NCBI RefSeq assembly: GCF_037893015.1
Contig: NC_133661.1
Location: 185,692,306-185,756,305, forward strand
From: Macrotis lagotis
Taxonomy: Eukaryota; Chordata; Mammalia; Peramelemorphia; Peramelidae
DNA: 64,000 bases
Direction: 5' to 3'
This document shows, piece after piece, positions 45,865 through 58,400 of this stretch. Numbering within the stretch: position 1 is the stretch's first letter; each line of letters starts with the position of its first letter. The notes below the pieces were generated by a model. That model did no database searches, had not been told where the DNA came from, and saw only the letters and a list, made by a program, of their open reading frames with translations. The position numbers and the translations under genes were made by a program.

Positions 45865-46336
45865 CTGGCAGGATGGACAACTTGACTCAGTCGTTAAGAC
45901 ATGTTGAGACATAAGTAGTTTGGCTATTTACTCCCCACTCCCTTTCCCCCCCCCCACAAGTTGTCTCAGAGTCTGCTCCCCTGGATCTAACAACCCAAAT
46001 TAGAGCTTCTCTGCTAGCTCTAATACCCCAGAGCCCTTGTCTAGTTACCTAATATCTGCCAAAAAAACCATGTAGCTCAAGTTTTATGGGGATAATCTTA
46101 TAGTCCAATTTTAAGGGTCCAAAGCCTTACTGCCTCCTTCATTCATTCAACAAGCATTTAATTATTAAGTACATGCTAGCTACAAAAATATTTAAAAGGT
46201 CTCACTTTTATATCTACTCATGATACTCTAATGTCTCTTCAAATTTGTCTCTATTACACAAAGCTATTCCTTTAACACCCTCTCCTCCTTTTCCTATCCC
46301 CTTCCCTCCTTAATAATCTAGATTCCACTGGCCTCA

Positions 46337-46505
46337 TCATTTTGCCAAATACAACATCCATATCAGTGGAGGTGACTGCCTTGCCTTCTGTGATGCCACA
46401 ATCCCTACACAGCTTGGCAAGGTTCTTGTTGATGTCAATGCCACTGAAGAAAGAATCCCCATAGCTGGTAAAAAGGTGATAGGTTTTCTGCACTTCTGAT
46501 GCCAT
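46337..46505 (-). CDS. TPPP2: TPPP2 first coding exon
   Basis: ATG at 46505, 7 bases after an acceptor (CCCAACCTCCAG, ending 46513), so a noncoding exon lies further upstream. Reads MASEVQKTYHLFTSYGDSF, NLAKLCRDCGITEGK, VTSTDMDVVFGKM; human TPPP2 starts MASEAEKTFHRFAAFGE and has KLCKDCGIMDGKTVTSTD. The exon should end just after GKM with a GT donor, but the sequence continues ATGAGG without GT. Confidence 0.85.
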
Positions 46506-46513
46506 TGGTCAAC

Positions 46514-47506
46514 TGGAGGTTGGGGAGGGGAGAGACAGGGAAAATGGTGGAGAGGGAGAAAGGGAAGGGAAGGGGGAGGGTGATACCTAAAAAGAGATGG
46601 AAATGGGATAAGGAACAAAGCAGAGACAGTGGAGAGACCCTCTCCAATCTTTCTTTAATCCCACTTCCCACTTATCCCCTTCTCAGAATCAGACCCTTAC
46701 CAACCCTCCCTCTTTTGACTTCCCACCTAAGAGAGACCAAATGGTGCCTGGTCCTGCCTGACTTTTTAGCTCTTTGGTGTAACTATGTTGGAGGAGGGAG
46801 AAAAGGGAGTAGAAATAGTATAGACTAGACACCCAGGGAAAGGAGATTGTTTTCTGTGATCTCATCACTGTTTTTAATGACATCAGTAAGATAAAAGCCC
46901 AGAATTCAGTCTTTGGGGTGGCTAAGTGGCTATATATCACTTTCTTATTCCCCAGGATCATACCCTGCCCCCAACACCTTGTCCCTCCTGACCTGGCCTG
47001 CCTGTTCACTGACCTTCACAGTAACCAACCTATCCTCATCCTGCCAAAACAGGTTTCTAACCCTCTGGACCCTGGTCTAACTGTCCACATGTCCTTCCCT
47101 CTGAAAAGAGACTAGGGAAAGGAGAGATAAGGACAAGTCTACACCAGGGTAATTTTTCCCCTTTCTAAATTGGACTAGTCAAGCAAAGATGACTAGAGTT
47201 TGAGACCAACCTTGATTTAGGAGGGTGGGAGAAATGTCAAGAGTTGGATTAACTAGCTTCTATAGTAGAGGCAGAATGAGTTGAGGGTAGGATAAATTAC
47301 AGTCTCTCAGACTAATTCCTATGGGCCAGTGGACTTTATCAGGGATTTCATTCCAGTTTCATTTCTGAGCAAAAATGAGAAGGCAGGGACTTTAGTAAGT
47401 CTAGAATGGAAGGATTGAGATAATATATTTTTTCCTCTGCTTCCCCTCTATCTACTCATCAAATTCTGTTGAGAATCCATTTTTAATGACTTTTATTTTT
47501 TAATCT
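46514..47506. other. 5' flank of TPPP2
   Basis: Purine-rich on the plus strand around 46510-46620; no exon or promoter motif could be assigned. Confidence 0.4.
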
Positions 47507-47647
47507 TTTTTTTTAAGTTTTTGCAAAGCAATGGAGTTAAGTGACTTAAAAGGTCACGAAGCTAGGTAATTGCTCGAGTTCTATTTTGAACTCAGATCTT
47601 CCTGCTCTAGGGCCAATGTTCCATCCATTGAGCCACCTAGCTGCCCC
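47507..47647 (-). mobile_element. marsupial tRNA-derived SINE
   Basis: AAGTTTTTGCAAAGCAATGG through GAGCCACCTAGCTGCCCC. Diverged. Confidence 0.85.
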
Positions 47648-48345
47648 TTTCAGTGTCTTTTAAATGCTTCCCTTCCTTTCTATTCCTCCTGCCACTGATC
47701 TGGTGTGGAATCTTTAGCCATACCAAGATTACAGCTATAGCCTTCTGCCTAGTCTTCCAATATAAGAGTCTCACCACCCGTTAAGTCAGCCTGCATATGG
47801 CCAGATTCATCTGTCTAAAATACAGGTTGACAAAGCTAATGGGCAGCTTGGCTTCAGGCCAGTAAGACTGGGGTTCCTGCCCTGACTTTGACACATAATA
47901 GCTAGGCCATCCGGGGTAAGTGGTCCCTTCAGTCCTCTAGACCTGAGGTATCAAATACCATCCAGATTAAAATGTAATTGGGAAATACTTAATAAATGAA
48001 AAATATAATAGACATAGATCATGCTAATATGTGGTTTTTCTAAGTCAATATGCAGCCTGTAGGGATCCTTTTGTATAAACTTAGGTGGCTCCTGTTTCTG
48101 TTTGAGTTTGACACCACTGATCTAGGCAGTTCACTATGATTATAAATTGGAGAAGGGGCCCTCTTGGAGTTTTTTTTTTCATCTAGGCAGTTTCCCTGTA
48201 TCAGTGCAGTACCACATCTAGTTCTTATCCTTAAGATCTTGTCAGTCCCATCTTTAAAATCCTTCATGGTTCTTCCCTCATCCTGAGATAAACTCCAGTT
48301 TCCTTTTCTTGACATTAAAGGTCATTAAAAGCTAAAAACCAAGTA

Positions 48346-48600
48346 TTTTAAGAAGTATGTCTAATAGGTAGAAGGTTGACCTTGGAATTTCACATTTTTC
48401 TTCCTCCCTCTCTTCCCTCCTCCTGACAGAAAGCTATCTAATATCAACTCTACATGTATATCCATGCTAAACATAGATTCCTATTAATCAAATTGTGAAA
48501 AAGATTCAGATCCAAATGAAGAATAAAAACACTAGAGAGAAAAAAACAACATAAGACAATTTTTAAGAAGTGTGTCTAAAGGCAGAAGGTTGAACTTGAA
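48346..48600 (-). mobile_element. L1 LINE 3' UTR fragment with long flanking direct repeats
   Basis: The L1 piece (48388-48560; TCCTCCTGACAGAAAGC, CTACATGTATATCCATGCTA) lies between two similar 40-bp sequences, 48346-48387 and 48561-48600, both starting TTTTAAGAAGT(A/G)TGTCTAA. They look like an unusually long, diverged target-site duplication. Confidence 0.65.
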
Positions 48601-48734
48601 GGGAATATTAGCTGTGTGAATGAAGCAAGTCACTTAATATTTCTTCATTCTAAGTATCTCTAAGACTAGGAGCTATACCTGCATCACTGGATAATATTTC
48701 CACCTTAGGAATTCCCTATAAGTGGAAGAAATTG

Positions 48735-49010
48735 GGGTAGCTAGGTGATACAGAGAATAGAGCATTAGGCTTGGAATCTGGAAGACCTGAGTTCAAATCC
48801 AACCTTAGACACCAACTAGTTACATGACCCTGAGTGAGTCACCTAACCCCTTTTTGCTTTAATTCAGCATTTGTAAAATGGAGACATACTGGAGAATCAA
48901 ATGGCAAATCAGTCTAGTATCTTTGCAAGAAAATCTCATTAAGTTATGAATAGTCAGACATATGTGAACAGCAGATGAAATTACTGATCTGTATAAAAAA
49001 ATGAGAACTA
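48735..49010 (+). mobile_element. marsupial tRNA-SINE with WSINE-type tail
   Basis: GGGGTAGCTAGGTGATACAG head, CTGAGTTCAAATCCAACCTT, then ACTGGAGAATCAAATGGC and AGTCTAGTATCTTTGCAAG, the tail type that differs from the CATTGCCTTGC SINEs. Confidence 0.75.
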
Positions 49011-49117
49011 AAACAAAAGACAAACCTCCCTCAACATGGACTCCCAGAATTCCAAATTCAGCTTACTCACCCTTCCTCACCAAAAGCTTTGTGTCCAAGT
49101 TCTAGGTTTTTAGACTT

Positions 49118-49275
49118 GTTTTTTTTTTCTTAGTTTTTTGCAAGGTAAATGGGGTTAAGTAGCTTGCCCAAGGCCACACAGCTAGGTAATTATTAAGTAT
49201 CTGAGACTGGATTTGAACCCAGGTACTCCTGACTCCAGGGCTGGTGCTTTATCCACTTAGCCACCTAGCCACCCC
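49118..49275 (-). mobile_element. marsupial tRNA-derived SINE
   Basis: TTTTTTGCAAGGTAAATGGG, CCACACAGCTAGGTAATTAT, GCCACCTAGCCACCCC. Confidence 0.88.
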
Positions 49276-49734
49276 TTGACTTCTGTTTCTCAACCTATTT
49301 AAACTTGATTTTTTTTTTTAAGATTCAGTTGATGTTCTCCCTTCAATTCAGGATTATTTCTTTATTCCTAGAATTCCCTTTGCACAAATAGTCCATATCA
49401 CAACTTTGATTCTTATCACTGACTGCCTGGTATTCTTATGTAGATGTACCATACCTTTTTGATAACATATTAAGTATTTGTTGATTAAACATAGGCAAGG
49501 TAGAGTCTCTTCCTATTAGCAAGCCTTTTGTTTAGTTCATTGGATTCTTTGTGATCCCATTGGTATTTTCTTGGCCAAGCTAACGGATTACATCCTTTCC
49601 TTCATAATTTCATTTCTACCTAATTTTCTAGTCCTTGTTGCAGTCATAGGATATTTAAAAAAAACTTTTTTTTTTCCATCTACAGGCCACAGTAGTTTTC
49701 AACAATCTTTTTTTTGCAAGGTTTTGAGTTTTAT

Positions 49735-50345
49735 ATTTTTCTCCCTCCCTTTCTTCCCTCCTCCTGACAGAAAGCTAATATTGACTCTACATGTATATCC
49801 ATGCTAAACAGAAATTCATATTAATCATATTGTGAAAAAAAATTCAAATCTAAATGGAAGAATAAAAACACTAGAGAGAAAAAACAACATAATACGGAAG
49901 ATGCTTTTTAAAAATTGAAGATAGTTTTGGTCTTAATTTGAAACCACAGTTCCTTCTCTTAAAGATGGATGGTATTTTTTATTCCAAGTCTTTTAGAATT
50001 GTCTTTGATTATTATACTGCTGAAATGAACAAGTCCATCATAGTTAATTATCATCCAATGTTACTGTGAGTGTCTATAATGTTCTGGTTCTGTTCATATC
50101 AGTTCATGCAAGTCTTTCCAGCTTTTCTGAAATCCTGTCCTTCATGATTTCTTATAGAACAATAGTGTTCCATCACATTCACATATCACAGTTTGTTCAG
50201 CCATTCCCTAACTGGCCATCCCCTGAATTTCTAATTCTTTGCCACCACAAAAAGAACTGCTATGAATATTTTTGAACATGTGGATTTTTACCCTTTTTTT
50301 TGTGATCTCTGGGATAGACCCAGTCAATAGCAATGCATTTACATA
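49735..50345 (-). mobile_element. L1 LINE, 3' end
   Basis: The plus strand shares order with the L1 at 28680 and 48388: TCCTCCTGACAGAAAGC, GAACAAGTCCATCATAGTTA, TGTTCCATCACATTCACATA, CTTTGCCACCACAAAAAG. Separate insertion; stops present. Confidence 0.75.
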
Positions 50346-50681
50346 TTGGATATTTTCACAGGTGATGTGACAACTCCTGAGTCCATCTTCAACACAGAAT
50401 TTTTGGCTCCCTTTAAAGTTCAACTCAGGTACTACCTCCTACTGAAAGTCTTTCTCAATACCCTTTTGTTAGAAACCACTTCCTCTTGACAAGACTTTTC
50501 TGCTGAGGACAAGACAGTTTCATTTTGTCTTGGTAATCAGAGAAATAATAATAATAAAAATTATAATAGTGATGATGAGGAGGAAAAAGAAGGGAAAGGA
50601 AGACAGTTAATGTTCATATAGTACCTACTCTGTGCCAGTCATGGTCATAAGCACTTTTTTCAACTATCTTTTGAGGAAGCT

Positions 50682-50930
50682 AGATGTCATATAGTAGATA
50701 AGAGTGCCAGGCCTGGAGTCAGGAAGACCCGAGTTCAACTCTAGTCTCATATACTTACTAAATTGTGCAGCATTACTAGCTATGTGACCTTAGGCAAGTC
50801 ACTTATTTGCTTTGGTTTCCTCATGTGTTAAATTAGTTGCAAGGATCAAATGAGATACCTGTAGAGTGCTTAGAACAAAGTATACTAGATATAAATGTTA
50901 GTTGTAATTATTGATGTTTTATTCCTCACA
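50682..50930 (+). mobile_element. MIR-type SINE
   Basis: AGTAGATAAGAGTGCCAGG, CTGGAGTCAGGAAGACCCGA, GTGACCTTAGGCAAGTCAC, GTAGAGTGCTTAGAACAAAG. Confidence 0.75.
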
Positions 50931-50984
50931 ACAAACCTGTAACTTAGGTGCTACTATCATCCTTATTTTATAGATGAGGAAGTA

Positions 50985-51130
50985 TGGGCAGCTAGGAGAA
51001 AGCACTGGCCTTGGAGTAAGAAGGACAAGAGTTCGAATTTGACTTCAGACACTTGACACTAACTATGTGAACTTGGTCCAGTCACTTAACCCTGAAGAGT
51101 TAGAACAAACTGAAAACAACTGAACAACCA
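50985..51130 (+). mobile_element. marsupial tRNA-derived SINE, tail variant
   Basis: GGGCAGCTAGGAGAAAGCAC, GAGTTCGAATTTGACTTCAG, GTCACTTAACCCTGAAGAG and an AACTGAACAACC end. Confidence 0.7.
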
Positions 51131-52540
51131 GCTACTTACACAAAATTAACTTCTAGTTTGTTGATTTGAATTAGATATTCTTCAAAAGTTTTTAAGCTCA
51201 GTTCCCTCAGTAAATCTGTATTAAATTGAGGTAAATTTATACTGTTGAATTTATGGCTAAAATAGAGTACTTAAATGAGGGGTGTCCTTAATTCAGCTGT
51301 TCCTCAGACAGGGGATCCTATCTTAAGAGAACAGTTGTCTTTTCCTTGAAGGTGAGGACCCCAGATTCTGGGAGCCAGATCAAATCCCTAGTGGAAATTT
51401 CCTGCTCATCCCTCCCCTCTCTTGCCTAGGCCCCTTATCAGGTTCCTCCCTGAGTCATTCTGACCCAGAGACTAATTTAGATGTTGGAACTCCCAGGTCA
51501 CCTCTCCCTCCCTGGTTCCCCTTCCCCCCCCCTTCAACTATGACTATTGTAGACTAGTTCAGTATTTTCCAGCCTAATTTCAGATTGAGGACTCCCAACA
51601 TGATAGAAGTTTGTAAAAAAGGTTGGGAAAACAAATGATTTTAAAAACTATTATGGTGTCAATAATACTTAAAAAATGAATTTGTATTTTATTAATTACA
51701 AAAAATCTTTAGTCAAGGGAAGGTTCATTTGCTTATCTATGGATGCAGGGACTCTTGGCATTGTCAGTTTAGGCTTACTAGTTGAGAAGTACAGTTTTAA
51801 ATCTTCCAACCTGAAGGTTTACATTCCCTTCCCTCCCTAGTCCTGCTTTCAAGTAACTTCCTGCTACTCCTAAAGAAAACCCCTCCCTCTTGTTCCCTCC
51901 ATCTCAGCATGGAGGTCTACAAGGAAATTCTTTGCCACCCACCTTCATGTCCAGTTATAGTTGAAAGCCCAGTTGCCTTCTCTCTTGGACTAAAATCGGG
52001 TGAAACCCTGGGTTTGGAGGGGAGAGGGGACTGGGCTGGGGGCCAGACTTGCCTGGGTTCTGTGCCCAGCTCCTGAGAGAGAATGATGAACAGAGTGTGT
52101 GTGGGGGGGAAGGGTGTAGAAAAGAGGTTGTGGGGTGTTAGGAGAACTGGGTGTGTGTGTCTGATGCCTCTAGGACTGGGGGAGGGGAGGGAAAGGGGGG
52201 CTTTGAAGTGATCCTTGCCTGATCCCTCACTCAGAGCCTTCTCCTGCTCAGCCCCTCCTTCCGTCCTGAAGCCCCAGCCAAGTGGGGATGAAAGGGGCAT
52301 TGATGTTCCCTGGGGGAGTTGGAAGGGGGGGAGGCGGTAGTTCCCAGGCTTGGGGGGGTGAGTTTGGGGGTCTGGGGAGGGGAAGAGGGTTGGTCTGTGA
52401 AGGCGTTACAGTTGGCAGCTTTAGTTCCATTGGCCATTGTTTCCAACTGGCCCAGTGCCGGGGGCCCCTAAATGGTGTCTCGGAAACCAGGCTTCATGGA
52501 GGTGGGGGTGGGCTAGATTGGGTTGGAGAGTCCCGGGGGG
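51131..52540. other. upstream flank of NDRG2
   Basis: Composition shifts from AT-rich to G-rich on the plus strand from about 52000. No gene recognised on either strand. Confidence 0.4.
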
Positions 52541-54000
52541 AGCTTGTGTGTTAGCAGGAGATGGGGAGGCGCAGTCAAGCCCGGCCTGCCTCATTTTCGG
52601 GGCAACCTCCCACCATAAGTGACTTACACTGGGTGAGGGGCGGGCATGAGGTAACGAAGGTCCTCCTGCGATGCCCACAAAGACAGAGAGCCAGGCAATG
52701 CAAAAGCTCCGCACTCGGGGTCCGGAAGGGTTTGCTCATCTTGGGACGGTGTTGGGCCGCGTTGGTCTCTCCCATTCTCCCTCCTAGTCTTTGGGCCGGG
52801 CAAGGAGGGGTTAGCTCAGTCCACAGCGGGGTCTCTTGGGCCCCAGCCCGGGACACTGTGTACTCCCCCCACCCCCACCCACGGGGTTAACCCCGCCCCC
52901 AAGCTGTTTACCCAGGAGTCAGAGCCCCTGGGGGTCCCCAGCTTCCCCTTCCCCGCCCCCCCCCGGGCCATGACCCAGGAGTCCGCGTTGGCCAGTCCCC
53001 GGCTCCCCCTCACCGTTCTCTGCCCCCCGCCCCCTGCTCTATTTATAGCGGCTCTCGGCGCTCCCCGCCCCCCCGGGCTTGTTTTCCAACTACTCGCTCG
53101 GGAGCAGAGTAGGCTACGGCGGGACCCGGAGAGCAGAGGTACACCCCCAGCCCCCCGGGGCCGGCCCTCCCGGGGCTCCCCGAGGCCCCCTGGCCCCGGC
53201 CCGGATCCCCCTGCCCTGCCCCTTCTCGCCCGAGGGCTGGGGGGGGAAAGCTCGGGAGAACTGGGGTCTGGAATGGGAGCGCCCGGGGGGCAGGTGGCGG
53301 GGGCAATGCCCCTGAGAGTCTGGGGGGCATCACCTCCTGGGCCGCGGGGCGCGACGCCCCCTTCCCCGTCGGGGTGGGGGGAGATGGAAGGGGAGCGCCG
53401 GCGACCTCGCAGTGCGGACCCTCTCTCGCAGCTCCGGACCCTCGCTTCGGCCCCACCCGAGTTGGGGGGGGGGCACCAGAGCCGGGGCAGGGTCTGCGGG
53501 GAAGGGCGTGTTCACGGGGGGCTGAGGCGGGTTTTGGGGAGCGGGCGGGTCCTAGAGAGGCCGGGGGCGCAGTCGGGCAGCGAGCGTTTGTTGGGCGGGT
53601 CCATGGGGGCGGGGAGTCGGGGCGGGCCTGGGAGTCAAAGACGAGTGAAGGTGGAAGCGGCGCCGAGCCCGCGGCAGCAGGTAGGGGGAGGGGCGGGCGA
53701 CCCCGGCCCGAGGGCGGGGGGAGTGGCGAGGCCGGAGAGGGAGGGCCAGTGTGCGCTCGGGGGTGCCAGTTCGGGGAAGCGGGGCTGCGAGCAGGGAGGG
53801 AGGCGGCTCCGGAGCCGGGGTGCAAAGCCGGCCCGCGCCGTGCCCCCGGCCGGGGGTCCCGCGCCCCGGCGGCTTGGAGTCGACCACGAGTGGGTGTCTT
53901 CGCCCACACGAATGGGCAGCGTGTCCGGACACGCGGGAAGCGGTCTCAGGTGCTCGGCTAAGGCTGGCCCTGGAGGGTGATGGGAAGCAGGAGGACCCAC
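52541..54000 (+). promoter_or_regulatory. NDRG2 CpG island, core promoter and noncoding exon 1
   Basis: The only CpG-rich stretch in the window, densest at 52900-53960. A TATA-like TATTTATA lies at 53040-53047; about 90 bp on, GAGAGCAGAG|GTACAC gives a donor after 53138, so exon 1 is probably about 53070-53138 and splices to 55443. An inverted CCAAT (ATTGG) is at about 52430. Long open frames on both strands here are a by-product of GC content. Confidence 0.75.
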
Positions 54001-55442
54001 TTCACAGACCCCAGGGCCAGGGTCGGAGGAATCCCAGAGATCCCTCCCTACTCTGGCCGCATTCCTTCCTAGGCTCCCCTCTCAGGGCGGACATGAACTT
54101 AAGGCTGTGAGGATGGACTGCATGTAGCCTATCCCAGTCTCACCCATAGGATTTTAGAGTTGGAAAGAAATAACTCTTATTTTACAGATGGGAATACTTT
54201 CCCCAAGGTCTTATAACTAGGCGTTTAATAAAGACTCTTCTACCAGATGCCCTCGTACCCTCTGCCCTCAAGACCTTGGACCGATACCCTTGGGTTATAT
54301 CCCCAATCCTTTACCTGGTCCTTTAAAAAAAAAATCCGGAAAAAACAAAAGCAAACCAAACAGAAACAGTGTAGTCAAAGTTCCTGAGAAGAAAGACTGT
54401 CTTGGGGTTTGAGGTTACAGTAATTGGGTGAGGATATGTGACCCTAGAGGTTTTCTGATAAGAAAAATAGTCGGTAATGCTGGGTTTAGTTGAGGCTCTC
54501 CTCACTTAGATGCCAAGGTCTTGCCTCTGGGGTTGCTCACCTTTTTTTCTTGTGTCTTTTCAGACCCCTGGACTGAGAAGAGTGAGAACCTAGGTCACCT
54601 TTAATCCCCAACTTCATTCAACCAATAAGAATCCAGTAAGGGACCCCTCCTACTGATCTATCTGTGGCTGTCCCCTACTCTGTATTTGTCTTTTTTTTGC
54701 TAGCTACAATCTACTTAGAAGTTGAATTCATACTAAACTATTATTCAGGGACCACTAGTAGAATAGAGAGTAAGGGAAGGTGATAAAGAGTTTTATATGG
54801 TCCCCCCCTCCACAGTTCCATCTCCTCCCCATTTCTGTTCTTTCTCTGGCCACTTAGGTCCCTTTTCCCCTTGAGCCATTGACCTTGGGGGACTGGGAGT
54901 TAAAGGTTGCAATCAGTTATAGACTCTCCTTCCTTGTCCCTTGTGTCTAGACCTTTGGACTACTTGGTTCCTTGAGCCCACCAATCCTACTCCCCTGCCT
55001 TTGGGAGCAGCCTCTGATCCAGGGTGGAGGAGGGAGGGGGGGATGACCCTAAATATAGGCCCAGGAAATATGAGCTGCCCCTCCCTGGGTATTTCTGTCC
55101 TGGACAGAGAGGAGTAAAAAGAAGGGTTGGTGGTAGTAGTGTAGTATATATCTGGAGTCCTTATCCATCTACCCAGATTTCCCACCTTTATGTCTATGAG
55201 AAAATGTCAAATATGACCAGGGTTGTGTGCATGTCATCTTAATGGATTTCATTCTCATATGTTCTAAGTCTCATTGCCACTGTCCCATTTTCTGAGAGGA
55301 TGGTTTTAAGATGAAGGGGATGTCATGGACAGATATATTGGGGTAGACCAAGGTGTGGGAAGAAAGCAATGTCTAAGGGATGAGTTAAGTTTTCCACTCA
55401 CTGTCTCCCTTTTTCTCTCCTTCCTCACTGATACCTTCTCAG
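54001..55442 (+). other. NDRG2 first intron
   Basis: A possible extra 5' UTR exon starts at 54564 after TGTCTTTTCAG, with a weak donor near 54592. Otherwise only short frames. Confidence 0.4.
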
Positions 55443-55448
55443 GCCACC

Positions 55449-58400
55449 ATGGCGGAGTTACACGAGGTGCATATTACTGAGGAGAAGCCATTGCTACCAG
55501 GACAGACTCTTGAAGTTGCTAAGGTTGCTGGAAATCCTCTAGTCCCCAAATTCTAGACATCAAGAGCCTCCCTTGATTTATATACCTTGACCTTAATCCA
55601 AACACCTGCCCCTATTTTCTCCTATTCACCATTCCTGTTTTTCTCCTTCTGTACATCTCTGCTTAGAGTCTAGTCCCCATCCCTGTGCTGGTAGCCCTCT
55701 GCCCATGCCCCTAACAACATTCTTCATACTAACCTTCATTCTCTCTGTGTCTTTGTCAATTCTTTCTTTTGTATCTCTCTTTTTTTTGGGGGGGGGGTCT
55801 GTCTTTATTTACTTTTCATCCATGTCTATCTTTCTGCCTGTGTCTCTTGCCGTGCATATCTCTGTCTGTGTCTCTTGCCGTGCATATCTCTGTCTGTGTC
55901 TCTGTGTATCTCTCTAGGAGGCTGAGTTAGCTGCCCGAATTCTCTTGGACCAAGGACAGGTAACAGCATGGGTTAAACTCAGGGTGAGAAGGGTAGGGAC
56001 TTAACCCTTCCCAATTAGAAGCTTCTTTGGCTGATTTGTCCTGATTTTTACCCTTTCTTTTCTTCCCTCTACTGTTTTTCTTTGTGTCATTCCAGGTCCC
56101 ATTCCTCCCCCCTTTATTTTCTCTTCACTTAGTTTCCTGAAGCTCACTGGCTCTCTACTTTTTTTCCCCCTTAATCTGATTCACCCTCACATTCACTTTC
56201 CACATTATTAAGTCTTCAGCTTAGCTTTTTTTGATTTTATCTTCCCATTCTCTGATCCTACTTCTCTAATTTTTATTATTCTTCCCTGTACCCCAACCTT
56301 GATTTGACCTTTCCATTTGCCTTCTGTCCCCTTCTTCCCCCATCTTGACTTTGATCTCTATTCCTCACAGACTCATTCTGTGGAGACTCCCTATGGCTCC
56401 ATCACTTTCACTGTCTATGGCACTCCCAAACCCAAGCGTCCAGCAATATTCACCTACCATGATGTAGGACTCAATTGTAAGCAATTCCTTTAGAATTATT
56501 CCTATATCCCCCATCCTCAACCCTACTTTTTCCTTTTTCATAGGACATCTCCAATCTAAACCCCTCTCTCTCTCTCCACTCCCAACACACTCCTTTGAAA
56601 CTCCTTCCTCCATGTAGGGCAGAGGTCAGGGGAACAGGTAGCCTAGAAGGGATAGGGATGGACAAACATGGAAGCATTGGGTTTAACAAGGACAAGATCT
56701 CCCCAGTCTGACTCTTTCCAGGGAAAGTGGATGGGGTCTGGCTCAAGGTATTTTGTTTCCCAGATTAATCCCTCTGCCTGGGTGGTTTTGGGGTGAATCT
56801 CCTCAGATAAGACTTGCTTCAAGCCCCTGTTTGACTTTGGAGACATGCAGGAAATTATCAAAAACTTTGTTCGGGTTCATGTGGAGGCCCCTGGAATGGA
56901 GGAGGGAGCACCTGTATTCCCCTTGGGGTAAGATTCTGTTCTATTTATGACAACTAGATAGTTGCTCACGAAAGAATAGGAAAGGGCAGGGGGAGTCAAT
57001 AGCTGGGAGAAGATAAAGGGGAAGAAGAGATGGTTACCAGAGGACAAGAGGTGGTGGGATACCAAGGGTTTCAGAGGCTTTAACATTTCTGTCTTCCTCA
57101 GGTACCAGTATCCATCTTTGGACCAGCTTGCAGACATGATCCCTACTATCCTGCAGTACTTAAAGTGAGAGGCTTGGGGAATTCTTCTCTTTCCCCACTA
57201 AAACAAATATTCTCTATCATCCATCCAAGTTAAGATTTCTAGTCATGGGCATTGTGGCCCTCCTACTCACATTCACACTTGTTGGGGGTAGATGGAGATG
57301 ATTGAGAATTTAGGTTTAGTCACAGGGTAAAGCTGAAACAGTCTGGTTGTGCTGCCTAGGTTGGTGAGGAAGGGAAAAAACAGCGGGAGAGTTTAATGTT
57401 TGTCCTGAGTTTCAGAGAATTTTCTTAGTACTCTTGCCCTGCAGGCTGGGGAGGGGCCCTTCTGATGAGGAAACTGGTGAAGAAAGGGGAAGGGGTGACT
57501 TAAACCCTGAGGAACCAGACCAACCTGTCCTTTCCCCTTTTTCTGCTCCCTTCCTCCTCCCTTGGGAACAGGGAGACTAGTCCTTGGTTTGCAAAGTTGT
57601 ATGTTCTGGGTCACCTTCCTAACCTTCTTTGTATTCTGTCAGAGTTGATCTGCTCTGGTCTTCTCATTTCCCCCTTTTCATTGACCGCTCACAGTATCTG
57701 TCTCACCTTTTCAAGTCTGTGCTTCTTCTAAACTCTCATTATGCAGGGTAGGATCAGAAGCAAAATTAGGACCAAGCTGGAAAAGTTCCTAGAAGAATGG
57801 GGCTAGAGTTGACCTGAGGTTGAATGCAGCATTGAGAAAGGCTAGTAGCTTGGTGGGTGCTGGGGCCTAGACTCAGGAAGACTTGAGTCCAAATCTGGTC
57901 TTGGACACTTAGTAGTAGGTGGTATGACCTTAGGAAGTCACTTAGTCACCTTTAGCCTCAGTTTCCTCATCTATAAAATGATGTTATGAGGATAGAATGA
58001 GATAATACTTGTAATGTGTCTGGCACAGTTCTATAAAAATGTTAGTAGTTATTTTATTTTCTTAACTAGAATACTTAGTTCTCTCACCCTGAAAGGAATC
58101 CCATACTGTTGGATTGAATTCAAGTGTAGATGATGAGATGTAAGAGTCTTGTAATAATTTTCCCTTTGCTCCTAAAAATACACTTTGTTGTCCTCTTTGT
58201 TGCTTGTTTTCCACCATACTCCCAGTTTTCTTTTCTCCATATGTCTGGATTTACCTTTTCCTCCTCTGGTTGGGGGACTTTTGAGACTACTAGAAAGCTC
58301 AGTTTTCCAAGATAACTAAGGTGGGGAGAGAGCAGAGAGAAAATTAGTATTGAGAACAGAGTGCCTGGCTTCCTAGGCTTATGACTTTGCTCCTCTTGAA

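Larger units (their letters stand above)
42386..46505 (-). pseudogene. TPPP2: TPPP2 locus (tubulin polymerisation-promoting protein family member 2), apparently degenerating
   Basis: Three coding exons of a p25-alpha domain protein are visible: 46505 to about 46337, 45864-45711 and 42563-42422. TPPP2 is a testis-biased relative of TPPP/p25 involved in sperm function. Two lesions argue against a normal product. The first coding exon ends in AAAATGATGAGG with no GT where the family's junction should be; the simplest explanation is a 2-bp deletion taking the last exon base and the donor G. In the last exon a TAA replaces the Tyr codon of GYK. The rest of the three exons is open and well conserved, so decay would be recent, or an alternative donor could rescue a variant protein. 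Strand and position between RNASE13 and NDRG2 match the human gene. An assembly error cannot be excluded. Confidence 0.65.

Noticed and set aside
46337-46348. TPPP2 junction considered as an AT-AC (minor) intron
   Set aside because: U12-type AT-AC introns start ATATCC; the sequence here is ATGAGG, and the following acceptor is an ordinary CAG.
52970-53980. Open frames of 336 residues (+) and 288 residues (-) in the CpG island
   Set aside because: Composition is Gly/Pro/Arg-rich on both strands with no recognisable domain; GC-rich promoter DNA has few stops by chance.
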